A stretch of DNA of 64,000 bases, taken from Siphonodentalium dalli. Lineage: Eukaryota > Mollusca > Scaphopoda > Gadilida > Siphonodentaliidae. The notes under the pieces were generated by a model. That model ran no database searches. It worked only from the letters and a program-made list of their open reading frames with translations, and was not told the DNA's origin. Positions 46,685 through 60,200 of the stretch are shown in pieces. Location of the stretch: positions 136,502,960-136,566,959 of the forward strand of contig CP136062.1 in assembly GCA_032622095.1 (NCBI GenBank), given 5' to 3'. Numbering within the stretch: position 1 is the stretch's first letter; each line of letters begins with the position of its first letter. Position numbers and translations under genes: made by a program.

Positions 46685-48416
46685 ATATTTTGTATAACAC
46701 GGGTAGTAATGATATCGCTCGGTAACTGTCCGGGAGAGTTGCAGGTTTAGGTTCTCCCTTGTATAATGGCACGATAATACCCGCTTTTAACGTCTCTGGA
46801 ATATATTCAAAATCAAGAAATGCGTTGAACAACTTGCACAAACATAATAACAAGAGATCCGTTCCATGTCGCACGTGTTCGTTGGTTATACCATCATGAC
46901 CGCTTGCTTTGCCAGATTTTAGTTTCCTTATAACATTTTCAATTTCAGCCGAAGTTATGGGAATTCCAAACAAAGGACATGTTTTATGCCCGCTTTTCAA
47001 ACATTCAGATACTTCCCTCTCTACATAGGCTTCAAATAACGTGTCTTCGTGTGCTGGGGAACTGTACAGGTCTTCGAAATATGCGGCCCAGCCAGAAAGA
47101 ATGTCAGCATGGTTTCTACAGACCTGACCGCTGAATTCCATAGCAGAACAGATTGCCGGTGATGCTCCTTTTTGTGGTCGCAATGAACGCCAGAATAACT
47201 TATGGTTGCTTCTTGCATGTGACTCAAGTCTGTAGCTTAAGTTTCCTTGGTAATTTCGAACTGCATGCCTATGTACCCGCCTAAAATCACGCTTTGCTTG
47301 TTTGTGATCCACATACGTCCGTTTGCATGCGCTACGTGGCTTGCCGTCTTCTGACCACGCACGATACATGGAAATTGAGTGTTTTTTAAGATTATCTAGT
47401 TCGGAATTCCAATAGGGCTTTCTGTGTTGTCGTGTAGATCTAACTGGAACGGCAGAAGATGCAGCTGCATGCAATGCGTCTACAATGTCGTCATAGAACA
47501 ATGCGATATCGTGCTTGGAATGGATCACGCGATTACACAGATCAGCGCATCTCACATCCAAAGTGTTTTTATACAAAATTGTGTCCATACGGCTCCACAA
47601 GTAAGCTATTTTTGTTTGCGTTGGCTGGATATTATTAGAAATGTCCGGGAGTGTCATCTTGCATGTTACTGGCATATGATTCGAAGTATTGATTGCATTG
47701 TCAGACAGAATCCAGCTATTTTGTATTAAGTCTCTATCACGTGAAGACACCAAAATATGATCAATGAGAGAGGGCTTGTTTGTTAAACAATATGGTATGT
47801 GAGAGAATTCATTACCGCCGCACGCGTTGCTTGCTGTTGTGGAAATCAGTTCACAATTATCCAAAAACTGAAGAAATAATTCGGAACGATCATTGAGATC
47901 AATGGGCGCAGTGTTTAACGACCCTTTCGGTATGTGAGCGTTAAAGTCCCCCATTATTATCACACTTCCTTCTGCAGAGTACATCGCACATAGTTCCACT
48001 AAAGATTCGAGGCATTCACTAAAATAGTCATCTCCGTGATTTGTGTTAGGGAGGTAGACTTGAATAATTGTCAGAATGTGTTTGTCCAATATCAACTGGA
48101 CACCAACGAATCTATTCTCGTCGATACTGATTGCTGTGCATTTATGTTGAAGGGAATTGTGAATAAGCAATCCAACACCGTCTCTTGTGAACTTTCCACC
48201 TGTTTTTGTTTTAATTACAGTTCCTGGCTTGGCTGTGTATATATATTTGTCACTTAAAGTGTGTAAAAAACACAAGTTTTCTGAGTCTAGCCAGTGTTCT
48301 GATACGCCAACAATTTGATAGCTCTCACGTTTAAGAATGTCAGATATATATGAAGCGCTACCTTTTATCCCTGTGGCATTCCACGTGAAAATTCCAATTT
48401 CAGAAATTGTAACCAT
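46620..48416 (-). pseudogene. Second LINE: endonuclease and RT N-terminal part
   Basis: A 598-codon frame starting MVTISEIGIFTWNATG. The APE-like endonuclease shows NATG (N13), SEHW (E40), QVYLPNTN (120-127), IIMGDFNAHI (D157, N159), IDHILVSS and SNHMPV, the last in the position of the usual SDH. A long linker follows, then KSGKASGHDGITNEHV and TLPDSYRAISLLPVLYKIFE, the start of the RT. The frame is lost at about 46620 by a small indel. No ORF1 lies upstream, so it is either 5'-truncated after ORF1 or belongs to a single-ORF group. The open frames are long, so this copy is young apart from the indel. Confidence 0.85.
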
Positions 48417-49559
48417 GGATAGTATTTAACTTCAATAAACTTCACTCACCGACCTGACACGAGTAACCAGCGCTGGGACTGGTATAGGCCAATATATATA
48501 CGAGCAGTGGGCTATTGGACAACTCAACTATACACATTGGACCACGGAGGTGCCAGATTGTATATATAATGCAGTCTATTCCCAGTGATAAAGCACTTGT
48601 ATATAAAGATTCGAAATATCCCGAATCACACGACCGCTTTCGAATCGAATCGAATCGGAACGTAAGATTCGAAATCGAATCGAATCTCGAAGCTTCGTCG
48701 GGCTCTAACAATTTGACACGGTAAATTTACGAATTTACATTAGGATTTTAGCTATATAACACAATAACATGCACGTATAAGGATTATAATATTAAAAACA
48801 TAGCAAGTTTGGAAATAAGGGACCCCCCCCCCCCCCACACTTTTATGATATAAACAATAACTGTTCACCATGCATGTACGTCACTTTATTCAAAGGCTAA
48901 TAAAACCTTAATGCTGACATCTCACGACTCACATTCGCACTATCATACGGTATTATAATTTGAGATTATTTCTAAGTTCATTATTTGCTACTTGCTATGA
49001 ACATGCATGCAGTTATGATATAGTCATATGTTATCATATTCAGACTTTACAATAATGTATGCTTCAATTTAAGCGGATTTTGAGTAGTTTATTGAATGAC
49101 ATAATGATCTTCACAATTTAAACTTCTGAACACAAACGGTGGCTATATATATATGTATAGGACTATACATCGCGTGTTATATAAACGGCGCACACCCCTC
49201 CCCGGTAACCGAATTTAAGCGAGTTATACATAGCAGAGGAGACAAAATATGCGTGTTAATTCTTCACATCGTTTTGGTAAACCACCAATATAATGGAAAT
49301 AAATACCCCACCATTCAACAAATTGTTTCCATTGGTACATTGATCGTCTATTGAGATATTTCAAGCTTCATTGCAACAGTGATGCTCATCATATTCAAAT
49401 GAAATTATTTTTAAAACACCAAAGTCGTTAATTTTCCCACATTGTGTGTGATTCCGTGGGCCAGAATACACATAGAACATTATACTATAGAGCACGACTG
49501 GAGCATTTCAGTAGCATCCACAAGTCTCAATCAGAGACGCGACTAGAAGGTCACCGTAA
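48417..49559. other. Non-coding gap with GAATC repeats and a C run
   Basis: CGAATCGAATCGAATCGGAA and CGAAATCGAATCGAATCTCG lie at about 48639-48695. A C run is at 48822-48836. No gene. Confidence 0.5.
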
Positions 49560-49925
49560 ATTGGGGGGGGGGGGGTCCACCTAGAAATGTTGAACTGTGC
49601 CCTCCCCCTTCGTTTTGAATTTTCCAATTGGTACCTCAAGCTGTCCAACTGTTAGCATTTCCAACCAAATTGAAAATTTCCAACTTATGGCCATTATCAG
49701 GCAAAAATTTGTACCAAATGTAGAAAAATATGCCACTGTTTGTCTAAAAACAATAAATTCCCCACTAATTACTGGTTGGAAATCAAACAATAGGAACAAT
49801 TTAAACCTTATATATGCATGTGGTGTAAAACTTGCAACTAAATTTGTGTCAGGCATGAAATTTCCAACTGTTGAAATTTTTATCGAAGTTTGGTGTGGGG
49901 TTAGACATCCCTCCCAATATCCACC
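49560..49925. repeat. GGAAATTTCC-type dispersed repeat, short copy
   Basis: A G run at 49561-49575 is followed by TTTCCAATTG, TTGAAAATTTCCAAC and GAAATTTCCAACTGTTGAAA. This is the same vocabulary as 39183-39965 and 51440-52290. Confidence 0.65.
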
Positions 49926-51175
49926 CTACTGGTCTCAGTAGATCATTTCCTCTCACCTGCATTCCATATAACACAAAACAATGTCGTTACTTTATCAACC
50001 TTTTGTGTGTTTCCGTGCAAAATAATACAATTGTGGTGCTGGGTTAAAGCATACTGTGGTGTGTATATGATGAACACACATTTGTTCGGTAATGCATTCA
50101 CCGCACAGTTGAATTTGTCAATACGAAATGACAATTTTCGAGCATAACGTTATAGGTTTTATGCTTCTTTAGTTATTCCCCCTCCATTGAAAATAATTAC
50201 AATTTGAACTACGCCAGTAACTCAAAGATAGAGTTTTTCCTCTTCCATTGAAAATACATTTTTTTAGTTTGAATTCTGTTGCATTCTGGGAGCCAAAACG
50301 GGGGTAATCTTCCTATGATTTCAGCTGTTTTCTATTTCTCTATGGACATCGTCTGAGACACAGACGTTTCAAATGGCGATGAATTATAGTATTTTAATCA
50401 TATTTTATGGCATAGATTGTTATTAAAACCGTATATCAAGGCACTATAAAAAAATAATCAGTGACTCGAATATCAAGTGGGCTTTAATTCAGTAATTGTG
50501 AACAAATTCTTGTTTCTTATCTAAATGGCCATGTATCGATCGGAATGGCACATTGAGATGTCCCCCAACTCCCCAACTCAGATCAAGCTTGAACATCGAG
50601 GTTCTGATTTTCTACATGCATGTCGCGGTTCTAACTCGTGTCAAGCTATAGTTAGACCGATCAACTGATGTTGGTGTCAAGCATGATCTCTCAGTCTGAG
50701 CAGACTCCACCCACATTGTGAGATAGTCTTATACTTGTTCGGATTCTGAGGGAATCGGTCCCGAAAAGACCAATTTTCACCCATATTGGTTCGAACCTGT
50801 TCCAACTTCGTTTAGCTATAACCCAAACTGCTATGGTCTTACCAACGACCTCACCATGCACAATGGCTACGGGGAAATCCTTAAAAGGAAGCCCTTTCAT
50901 CGAGAGTTGGGAAGCGTATTGATCAGTATGAACATGGGTTCGAATATTGGCACATAACGAATCTAACATTAGGCTATATATTGGAACAGCACAATGAACT
51001 TTCTCCGAAACTGTATATTATACCACTACTGGTACATGTATGGCAGTTCGAACCCGACATGTGCGAAAATCGGAACCGACTTTCCAGCTTAAGCTAGGTT
51101 GAGGGACATCTCCAAACTCCATGCAGTGTTTACCTCCCTTGATGACTCAGAAAGGAAGTATGACTGGTACGCAGG
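49926..51175. other. Non-coding gap
   Basis: No gene or definable repeat. The frame at 50691-50969 shows no domain. Confidence 0.45.
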
Positions 51176-52295
51176 GATGTGGCTAGAGGGTCTCCGCTGG
51201 GGGGGGGGGGTGTCCACCTTGGGAATTTCCAACTGCACCCCCCCCCTTGAGTCGGAATCACACCAACACAACTTTTTGCATAATTCCATTTGCACCCCCC
51301 CCCCCCCCCCGTGTACCTCATGCCATGCCTAATTTCCTATATATTCATAAGCCATGCTTCTATTTTCCCAGTATGAGAACATTAAGATATTTTAACCTGA
51401 AAATTGCCCCAAAAAAAACAACTAGTGATCTAATTCCAGACAAATGCACACAGCTGCCGACAACAGACCAGGAAACACCGGGTCGACCCGGTGTGAGAGA
51501 AAATTTTGAAAACTATATACAAGAAAATCGCAAATCCTAGCATCTAGACTGGCCTCAACTGAAGCTTTCCTAGTGTTGGAAATTTCAAACCTCATGCTCC
51601 CCCTCAGGTTGGAAAATTCTTCAACTGATGACCATTTATGTCTACAAGTTTGACCAAATGTAGTAAAATATTGTTTTGCTAAACTAATTAGCAGTTTTGT
51701 ATTGGCCATGTGGATGATGCAATATGACACACCGGGCCGACCATGGTTCGGCCCGGTGTGCGAAAATTTTGAAATCTGAACAAGAAAATCGCAAAATCCT
51801 AACATCTAGACTAGCCTCAAGCCTTCCTACTGTTGGAAATTTCAAACCCTACACCCCCACTTAGGTTGGAAAATTTCCAACTGATGACAATTCCAATGAC
51901 AATGTTGACCAATTGTATGACAATATTGTTTTCTTAAATTAACTAGAAGTTTTTGACTGGCCACGGGGGAGGGACCAGGACACAAGCTTTCCAAGTGTTG
52001 GAAATTTCCAACCTGTCACCCCCCTAAGGTTGGAAAATTTCCAACTGATGTCCATTTCTGTCAAAAATTTTGACCAAAAATAGGAACATATGCAAATATT
52101 GGTCGAAAAACAATAAATTCCCCCCAATAAATTGTTTTATAATCAAACTAAAAAACATTTTCAACCTATTGTTGGTGTGAAATTTCGTTGTGGCAGGTAT
52201 GAAATTTCCAACTATTGAAAATATAGCTATCTGCTGGGGGGGGGGGGGGGGTGAGACACCCCCCACACACCCCCTCTAGCCACATCCCTGCTGGT
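51176..52295. repeat. GGAAATTTCC-rich dispersed repeat, copy 2, with G/C runs
   Basis: 51180-51320 has a G run, a C run and the AGGGTCTCCGCTGGGG block. 51477-51500 and 51727-51762 are CCGGG...CCCGG hairpin pieces (CACCGGGCCGACCATGGTTC). GTTGGAAATTTCAAACC occurs at several places. A G run is at 52237-52250. Orientation is opposite to copy 1 at 39183-39965. Confidence 0.7.
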
Positions 52296-55155
52296 ACGCT
52301 CTGGCAGAGATTGGGACATCTCAATGAACAGTTCGGATCGAAACGGTATACGTGGCCATTTCGATAATAAAAGAGAATATGTTATATAGCTAAACGGTCA
52401 TTGAAGCATGCAAGCATATTTGAAGCAATGAATACTCATACTGAAATGAATTTGATGTATGAGCCAGTACCAGTAATCGTATTGTCGCAGATACAATTTC
52501 GTAGGAAGTGCATTGTGCTGTTCAAACATAATGGTAGATCCATTTTGGGTCGTGGAGATATATCTCAAACATATATAGGCCTACTGATGTTGGTGACAAT
52601 ATGAATTGTTAGCAGTAGAATCCACGAACAAAATAATTAGATGGAGTGATACTTATTCAGAGTCTGATGGAAGTAATTTGTCTTATATATGGACAGAAAA
52701 TCGTGCTGGCTAAGCCTAAAATGTCTACTCAACACGTCGAGTGATAATTTGTTCAGCGGGTTGTATTCAGCAGTTGATTAGCGAGTGCTCAACAATGACA
52801 ACTCAGGATATATGTTTCTGATTTAATCAACACGCGGTGATTGAAAGTTCTAGGAACAATAACTCAATTCAATGTGTATCTATAATGGTAGTCATTTCGA
52901 GATGATTAATCTACGCTATCACATTATTTTTGGATCCAATAATGCAACCTTGACATTGGAGGAGATGGCCGATACTGACCCGATAGGTATACCAGAACGT
53001 CATTAGTTCATCACCTCATTAAAGAGTAAACATTTCGAAGTCGAGGTTCTAATTTCGCGGACACCATAGACAATCCCAGTACGAATCAAATTATATCACA
53101 GAATAATTTAAAGGTACCCAATCCGATCAGAGGGTCCCCATATCACCAAGCTACAACATTTTTTTTTATTTCTTCAAAATAAGCTTTAGTCAGGGTGGGG
53201 GGAGGGGAGTAAAACATTTGCAGGAAGGCATGCCGTGGATTTTTTGCATCTGAAATGTCGGGTACCCACCACCCCCAAACCTGCAATTTTTTTTTTTTAC
53301 TCCCAATTTGTGGACACCCACCCCCAAATTTCACTAATTTCGGTCTAAATCCGCATAAAAACCCTACTGATATAACTCATTTCAGCCAAACCTTGGCTGT
53401 TTATTTCACACCGGTTTCTGGGATAACCTGTGTGTCGACTGAGAACCTGTGTGTCAATTGAGGAGAACACACGGAGGATTTGTGTAAATGTTAGCCCAAA
53501 CGACATTTCGAAATAACGACGGCTTTGTTGTTTATTTCGAGGAATAATACCGCATCATATGAATTCAGCCCAAATATATTGACAGGTGTCAAGGGTCTAA
53601 CTCTATACTGAGCAATAAAAAACTAATATTAATAAATACCGAGTATATTTAATTTAACGCCAATGGGTCGTGTATGTGCGTTTAAGAGTGTATTTATGCC
53701 TAAAGCAAAGTGAAATAACGATCTTAAAATGAATTGGCCGGTATATTTTATTAGTTATCAGGGTTACCAGGGTCGTAGTTGCATAAATTACAATATATTT
53801 TATGTTTATGCTAAGATAACTTGATCGGTATTGAGGTTAACACAAATCCCATATATGGAAATTCCAAATATGGAAAGTGACGTGCGCAAAATAGCTGCAT
53901 CTCGGTTATCTGGGTCAGATATATTTATAGCGTCGAAGCGAAGAAATGTTGTTGTCAAATTCCACGTCTGAATACGCGTCTTATTCTCACTTATACCGTG
54001 TTTATATCAGTTTGATTCTATGTGTTGTTGTGTATTGTATTACTTTGATCAAGGTTGCGCTTTTGTTATTCTCACAAAAGGTAAATTTGATGCGTGTTTA
54101 CATTTCAAAATTGCGTCGGCCATGTACAGTAACACTAACAGTGCGACGGAATTCCACATTCCTTAATTACGAGACTAATTTATCGAATGAGGTCAAATTT
54201 TCGCATATAACAAGACTCGTATGTTATTCTGCACCATTCTGACGAGTGCCGAATTTCATTTCGCATTATTTTCGTTTTTATCGAAAAATAATCGTTCTCT
54301 ATGCCTATGGACTGGAGATCGATTCCCATGTAAATTTTTTCAACCAAAAAAAATTCATTGTTTTGCCAATTTCAAGCTAGTTTATAGCATGGTCATGGCA
54401 TAATTTGGCCTAGCGAGTGTCGGTAGACGTTTCTTGAGTGTGCACAACAAATTTTGGTCCCAACGAAGCAGGCTAAAATCCTGAAATTTGTCAATTTTAC
54501 ATTGCGTGTGAAGAAAATATTCATTTAAACTTCCAAAATTGGTTGAAATATGCTCAACAACATTCAGTTGAATGGTGACATTATTTATAGTCACCGACTA
54601 ACTTCCACGATGAATCAAATTTGTTTTTATTGGTGACAATTATGTCGCGAGAGATAAAAATGTAAATTTTTTAAAGAAAATGTTAAATTTTAGCTCATTT
54701 TAAGACTTTAATTGCTTGTAGATCGGTGTTAATTATCTTCGTCAATGATGTCATGTCACGCTTGTTAATAATTCATTTGTTCGGAAATACTTATTGGGGG
54801 TCGAAATGTATAAAATTTAACTACCACCACTTCCAAAAACAACACCGATAAACAATAACGCTCTTTGTTCCATGCAATGGAAATGGCTATTTATTGTCCT
54901 GATATCAGTGATATAAATGAATGCCTAAAATTAGTATTATCCTGAAATAAATTTATGCCACTTTGGCGAACATGGGAACCACGGTACAATTTATGCCATT
55001 TAGGCACACTTCAGAGTGAAATCAGGGCTTATATTTCGGCGAGAATCCAAATCTAGATTCTCGTAAATATTCTCGCAAATTACCCTGGATTCTCGTGAAA
55101 AAGTATATATGGATTCTCGCAAAATCAGATGAAATATATGCCCTGGAAATATAGC
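52296..55155. other. Non-coding gap
   Basis: No supportable gene. T runs and short mirrored CCACCCCC / GGGGTGG stretches near 53195-53330. An AACGCTCTTTGTT motif is at 54857. ATTCTCG-rich phrases repeat at about 55040-55120. Confidence 0.45.
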
Positions 55156-56125
55156 AAATCGTTTAATGCTTTAGAATTTTTGTTTTCGGAGATTTATATA
55201 TATGCTTAAAGACATATTATGGACTTGTTATGGACTTTTTCGGGTGCGAGAAATTGATAAGTTAGTGCTCAGGCACTTTGCCAACCTGGGGAATGTTATC
55301 ATTCTACTAACATCACTGAAAATTTCCAAAACAATCTGCCACACCACTTCATAGAGAACATCGTCTGAACTACTCCAAATTGTAAATATTTACATCTCGA
55401 TTCGGGGCGCAACTATCGGCTATAATTAAACAAAAATGATTTCGCCATCGAGAGTCATTGCATTTAACTAATATATAAGAATGACGTTGTGTATCATCCA
55501 TTTGGATTAATATTCGTAACGAATAACTACTTTGAGAAAGATTATTCTTAATTTCTATTTGATCACTCTGCCCGGTGTCTGCCGGAGTGTTTCACATCAC
55601 TTTAATCAAGGAAGACTGTTCAGAAAAACTGCATTTCAAGAAATCGTTTAATGCTTTAGAATTTTGGTTTTCGGAGATTTATATATATGCTTAAAGACAT
55701 ATTATGGACTTGTTATGGACTTTTTCGGGTGCGAGAAATTGATAAGTTAGTGCTCAGGCACTTTGCCAACCTGGGGAATGTTATCATTCTACTAACATCA
55801 CTGCAAATTTCCAAAAAAATCTACCACCCCACTTCATAGAGAACATCGTCTGAACTACTCCAAATTGTAAATATTTACATCTCGATTCGGGGCGCAACTA
55901 TCGGCTATAATTAAACAAAAATGATTTCGCCATCGAGAGTCATTGCATTTAACTAATATATAAGAATGACGTTGTGTATCATCCATTTGGATTAATATTC
56001 GTAACAAATAACTACTTTGAGAAAGATTATTCTTAATTTCTATTTGATCACTCTGCCCGTTGTCTGCCGGAGTGTTTCACATCACTTTAATCAAGGAAGA
56101 CTGTTCAGAAAAACTGCATTTCAAG
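55156..56125. repeat. Tandem duplication, period 485 bp, derived from a coding-like repeat
   Basis: Unit 1 (55156-55640) and unit 2 (55641-56125) are nearly identical, both running from AAATCGTTTAATGCTTTAGA to AAACTGCATTTCAAG. Each contains a decayed, reversed counterpart of the minus-strand frame at 4535-4867 (GAAATTGATAAGTTAGTGCT; AATTGTAAATATTTACATCT; TGATTTCGCCATCGAGAGTC). The few differences imply the duplication is much younger than the loss of coding. Confidence 0.9.
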
Positions 56126-56194
56126 ATCACCAAACAACTTTCCTTTTTAGGGCCACCACAACTTTCCAAAGATGTACTTCTTCCATTTTGCTAC

Positions 56195-56470
56195 CAAAGA
56201 TGTCGTTAAACTAGAGATCCAAATACCCACTAAGGGCCCCTATATCTTGAAATATTAAAGACCGAGAATGTCGTTAAATTATAAAGACCGTTAAAGTCGT
56301 TAAACTAGAGATCCAAATACCCCCTATATCTTGAGATATTATAAAGACCGAAAAATGTCATTAAACTATTAAAGACCGAAAAATGTCGTTAAACTAGAGA
56401 TCCAAACATCCCCATCCCCTATTTTTTTAGACAATTAAGAACGAAATATGTCGTTACACCATTAATACAT
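56195..56470. repeat. Short-period array related to 8703-8965
   Basis: Units such as GACCGAAAAATGTCGTTAAA with AGAGATCCAAATA and CCCCTATATCTTGA phrases match the other array, including the terminal GAACGAAATATGTCGTTACA. Same orientation as the first array. Confidence 0.75.
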
Positions 56471-56719
56471 AATTTGTGTTTATGAAAGTCTGGCACCCAT
56501 TAGCAGTTTGTTTTCAGTACATTTTAATATTCATTGGAACGTAAACAATTATTCGCTGACAGAAATCATGTTAATATCGCCTTTCGTTACTGGTTTCCTC
56601 GACTCAAATATTTCTCACTGCTCAATACTTATAATTAAAAAAAATGTTCTGTGTTTTGTGTCACTTCTTAATAGCATTATGTATTCTGCTATTGACAAGA
56701 AACAAAGTTGCAGTATACC

Positions 56720-57217
56720 TTAAAGGTACGGAAGGCCTTGGTGGGTATCCTGTGAACATATTTCCACCTGTCAAAAACCGCTACAAACGAAAATAATATT
56801 CAAATATAGACATACTTTGTTAATATACAAATGAGAAATATCTCATAAACAGTATGTTATTGTCGTAAATTTGACGATTGTTATGTAAACAAAGCATAAA
56901 AAGTTACTTTCTTGGTGTTTCTTTATATTATGATGGTAAACATAAAGAGCGTTCTTTGTTGCTCAATTCCTTATTTGGAAATAATAAAGAGCGTTTATAC
57001 CATTTGTGTGTGATTAGCCAGTAGCATTGTGCTGCCTTCTATAACACAATCAGACTCTTGTTTAGGTAAAATTTAGTAGGTCTTTATGTGAGCATGATGT
57101 TTACGCGATAGTGATCGTATATTTGAACCAAAATGTATGCGTTTTAATATTTTTCTGTTTACGGTGTTTGGAACAAATATGAATATTTTCGACAACTAAG
57201 CCCCCTCGTCCCTTTAA
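56720..57217. mobile_element. TTAA-flanked element, copy B
   Basis: The element 56724-57213 is bounded by TTAA. Its termini are AGGTACGGAAGGCCTTGG and (reverse complement of the right end) AGGGACGAGGGGGCTTAG. It is reverse-oriented relative to copy A at 42675-43177, with both internal GCTCTTT motifs (as AAAGAGCG) conserved. No transposase. Confidence 0.75.
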
Positions 57218-60200
57218 TATAATTAATATAACATCCCTCATCCAATAATCTCCAAATTGCATATCTAATTTCAATCCTAGTTACACGTCACGCCGCCCCT
57301 CATCATTTGCCAATTGTACACCCTTTTTTTGCTGCTGCTGCAACTGTTCAATTTCTTTAAAAATTATTGAAAAAATGGCCCTCCCGCCCGCCGACATTTA
57401 CCTCTGATTTTTTTTAATCATCGGTCCGCACCAAAATTGAGCACACGTCCCTATATAATATACCTATTTAAACCGAGTATACACGGTGGTGTAATAGATC
57501 AACCGTTAATTTAACCGTTTAGGTAGCATATTTCCACGTATACGTTATCACGACAAATCCCTGCTGATCTGTTATTAATGAACCAAACACTTAACATGTC
57601 AACACACTCTGGCCCGCCAATGCTACAGTGTATAAACGTAACGGGGCAAATATGCACATTATATTGGCAGCTAACGAGAGCATTCATCATCAGCAATCTG
57701 CTCACCCCTTTTAGCCGATACGATAGAAACTAAACGATTTGTTACTTCTAATTACCCGTACTTAATTACACTACTTGCGTGTTAATAAAGTACGACCCCA
57801 TTACCACTAAAGGTGAAACATGGGATTTAGAACATTAATATTCACTCTTACATAGTTCCACATTCAAGGTGTAATCGTATGTCAGTTGTAACGTTGTGAA
57901 ACCGCAACCGAACTGAATTATTCTATGCTAAATAGTTCATGGCTGACCTGATGCATGCATCTTAGTTTTCTTGTATAATTATGTGACTGAGAAATTATCT
58001 CCTTTAGTTCAAATGACAGGTATATGACACATTTTTGGTTCATCCCATGGCACAAAGGGCAAAACTACTTCGTTACACCATCCCATCACCCGGGCAAAAG
58101 TACTCCATTGAACATTCCCATGCAGTCATCACCCGAAACTCCCAATTTAAACTTCCGGTGACCTAATTTCACGGGATGCTGATACGGAATTCAAAGGATA
58201 CTGATACGGAATTCATAGAATACCGATACGGCCCACGACCATAGTGGTATTTGTAAGGGATTAGTGGTAGTCATATAATAAAGGTAAATATGAAGATTTT
58301 ATTTCAAATACTGACTGATAGGCAATTCTCTACCACATACATTAACATGGAGTTTCCAGGTCAGTGTGTGATGAGAGTATGCTATAGGTCTTCATGGGTG
58401 GTCAAATTCCATACTGCTAAATGGAAATTTTAATACATGCGATTAGTGGACAAATACAGTAACCCAACAGAGGCTGATAGGTGCACATAAAACATTATTT
58501 TATGCAAATGCATCCAATTTTACAAAAACAAATGATACACATCCCAGCATATCCCCAATATATCCAGTGAGATATCCCCCCCCCCCGCAAGCTCAGCTAT
58601 TACATGAACCGAACATGTGCTTTGGCTATTTGGCTCTAACACATTTTAAGTTCATATCATTTCAGGACAGTGAACTCAATCTTGACTTTCGAGTCACTTT
58701 TGACATTATGTAGACATATCCATGACATATCAGACACTGTTGTTAAGCTTCAATTGAACAAGAGTTGACATCTTTAGAAAATAGATATATATTTAGAGAG
58801 GATATTTGCCAGGCTGCATTTGGAAATATTATTTTATAAATTGGTGATATCTGCAAATCTGAGTCATTGTGCAGGATACACACAATTCCATCATTTCTAA
58901 GTATTTCCTGATTAGTCTGTCAACCAGCACATTATATAGCATTATTCCATACCACTTGTCTATAGTCTATTGGAGCATCTTATTTTATACTAAATGACAA
59001 GCATTATCTATGCCAGATCTGGATACTTTAGGTGTTGTGTTATCAACTGATCATCTGAGTTGATAGACATGCAAATAATTCATTGATTAGCTTGATGCAC
59101 TGATGAACATTATTTTCTAGCCATTCATAGTCACATTAATATTTGCCATGTACACAATGATGTTGTTTCAGTTACATGAGGACAAGTTTATTTATATCAG
59201 TTTTACATTTGCCGAAGTTTCTTTTGAAGGGTGTCGGGAAGGAGATTTTCACCTCACCGTCCCATATGCAACATCTCAGCTTAATGTCCCATCTACTAAG
59301 GCCCATATAAGTGCCCATTAACATAAGTAAGGTGATTTTGTAGTTACAATATGTTACATATGTGCACAAAAGGTCTTTAGTACACAAAATTGCATGAGGT
59401 TGTAAAAAACGCGCTTTCTGCCTCTCGGACCACCCACCCACCTCGGACACCCACCCACCCCGGCATACCTTCCTGCAAATTGTGTATTACACCCCCCCCC
59501 GCTTTAGTTATTAGAATCGATTAATTGCAACAAAATAATGCTAACCACTGTCAACTTTGGTACCACATTTCCCAAAACGTGTTATTTATCAACATTTTGT
59601 TCAACGAAATATGGCCGTATTATCACTTGAGTATTCACGAAATGTTGCCGTATTACCACTTGTTTTTAGAGTTATCCATCTTCATCCGCAATTTTGACTG
59701 ACCGTCCGTTTGACGGCGTGTTTCTGGGCCACAAATAATTGAACATCTCGAGAAATAACAAACTTCAAAAATCGATATCTAATCACTCTGAGCTTTGACG
59801 TGTTGGTTCCTCGACTCGAATCAAATATTTGTTACCCCCCGAAGCCAAAGAAAATAGTAATTTAGGAGCGTTAATTCGGATAATGCATCTTTAACATACC
59901 TCGAGAATTTAAATAACTAATTTTCCGATATTTCAAATTATAATTCTGTCGCTGATTCTAGAAATATCAATCTGCATGTTCAGTTTCGAGAATAATCCCG
60001 ACAAATATTCCTACTTTACTTCACTAAGAAAAGTGATTATTGTTCAACGTTGATTAAATATCCGTGCAACCATCGATCTATATCTATAATATACGTCGAT
60101 GGTGCAACCGTAAAGCAAAATCAATCGGTTGTTGAGCGATTTTCACATTCAGTGTCGAGTAAAATATTTACTCAACTCGTTGATTAGAATTGAGTAATTG

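Noticed and set aside
51099-51540. Frames across G and C runs
   Set aside because: Repeat-derived, with proline/glycine runs made by homopolymers.
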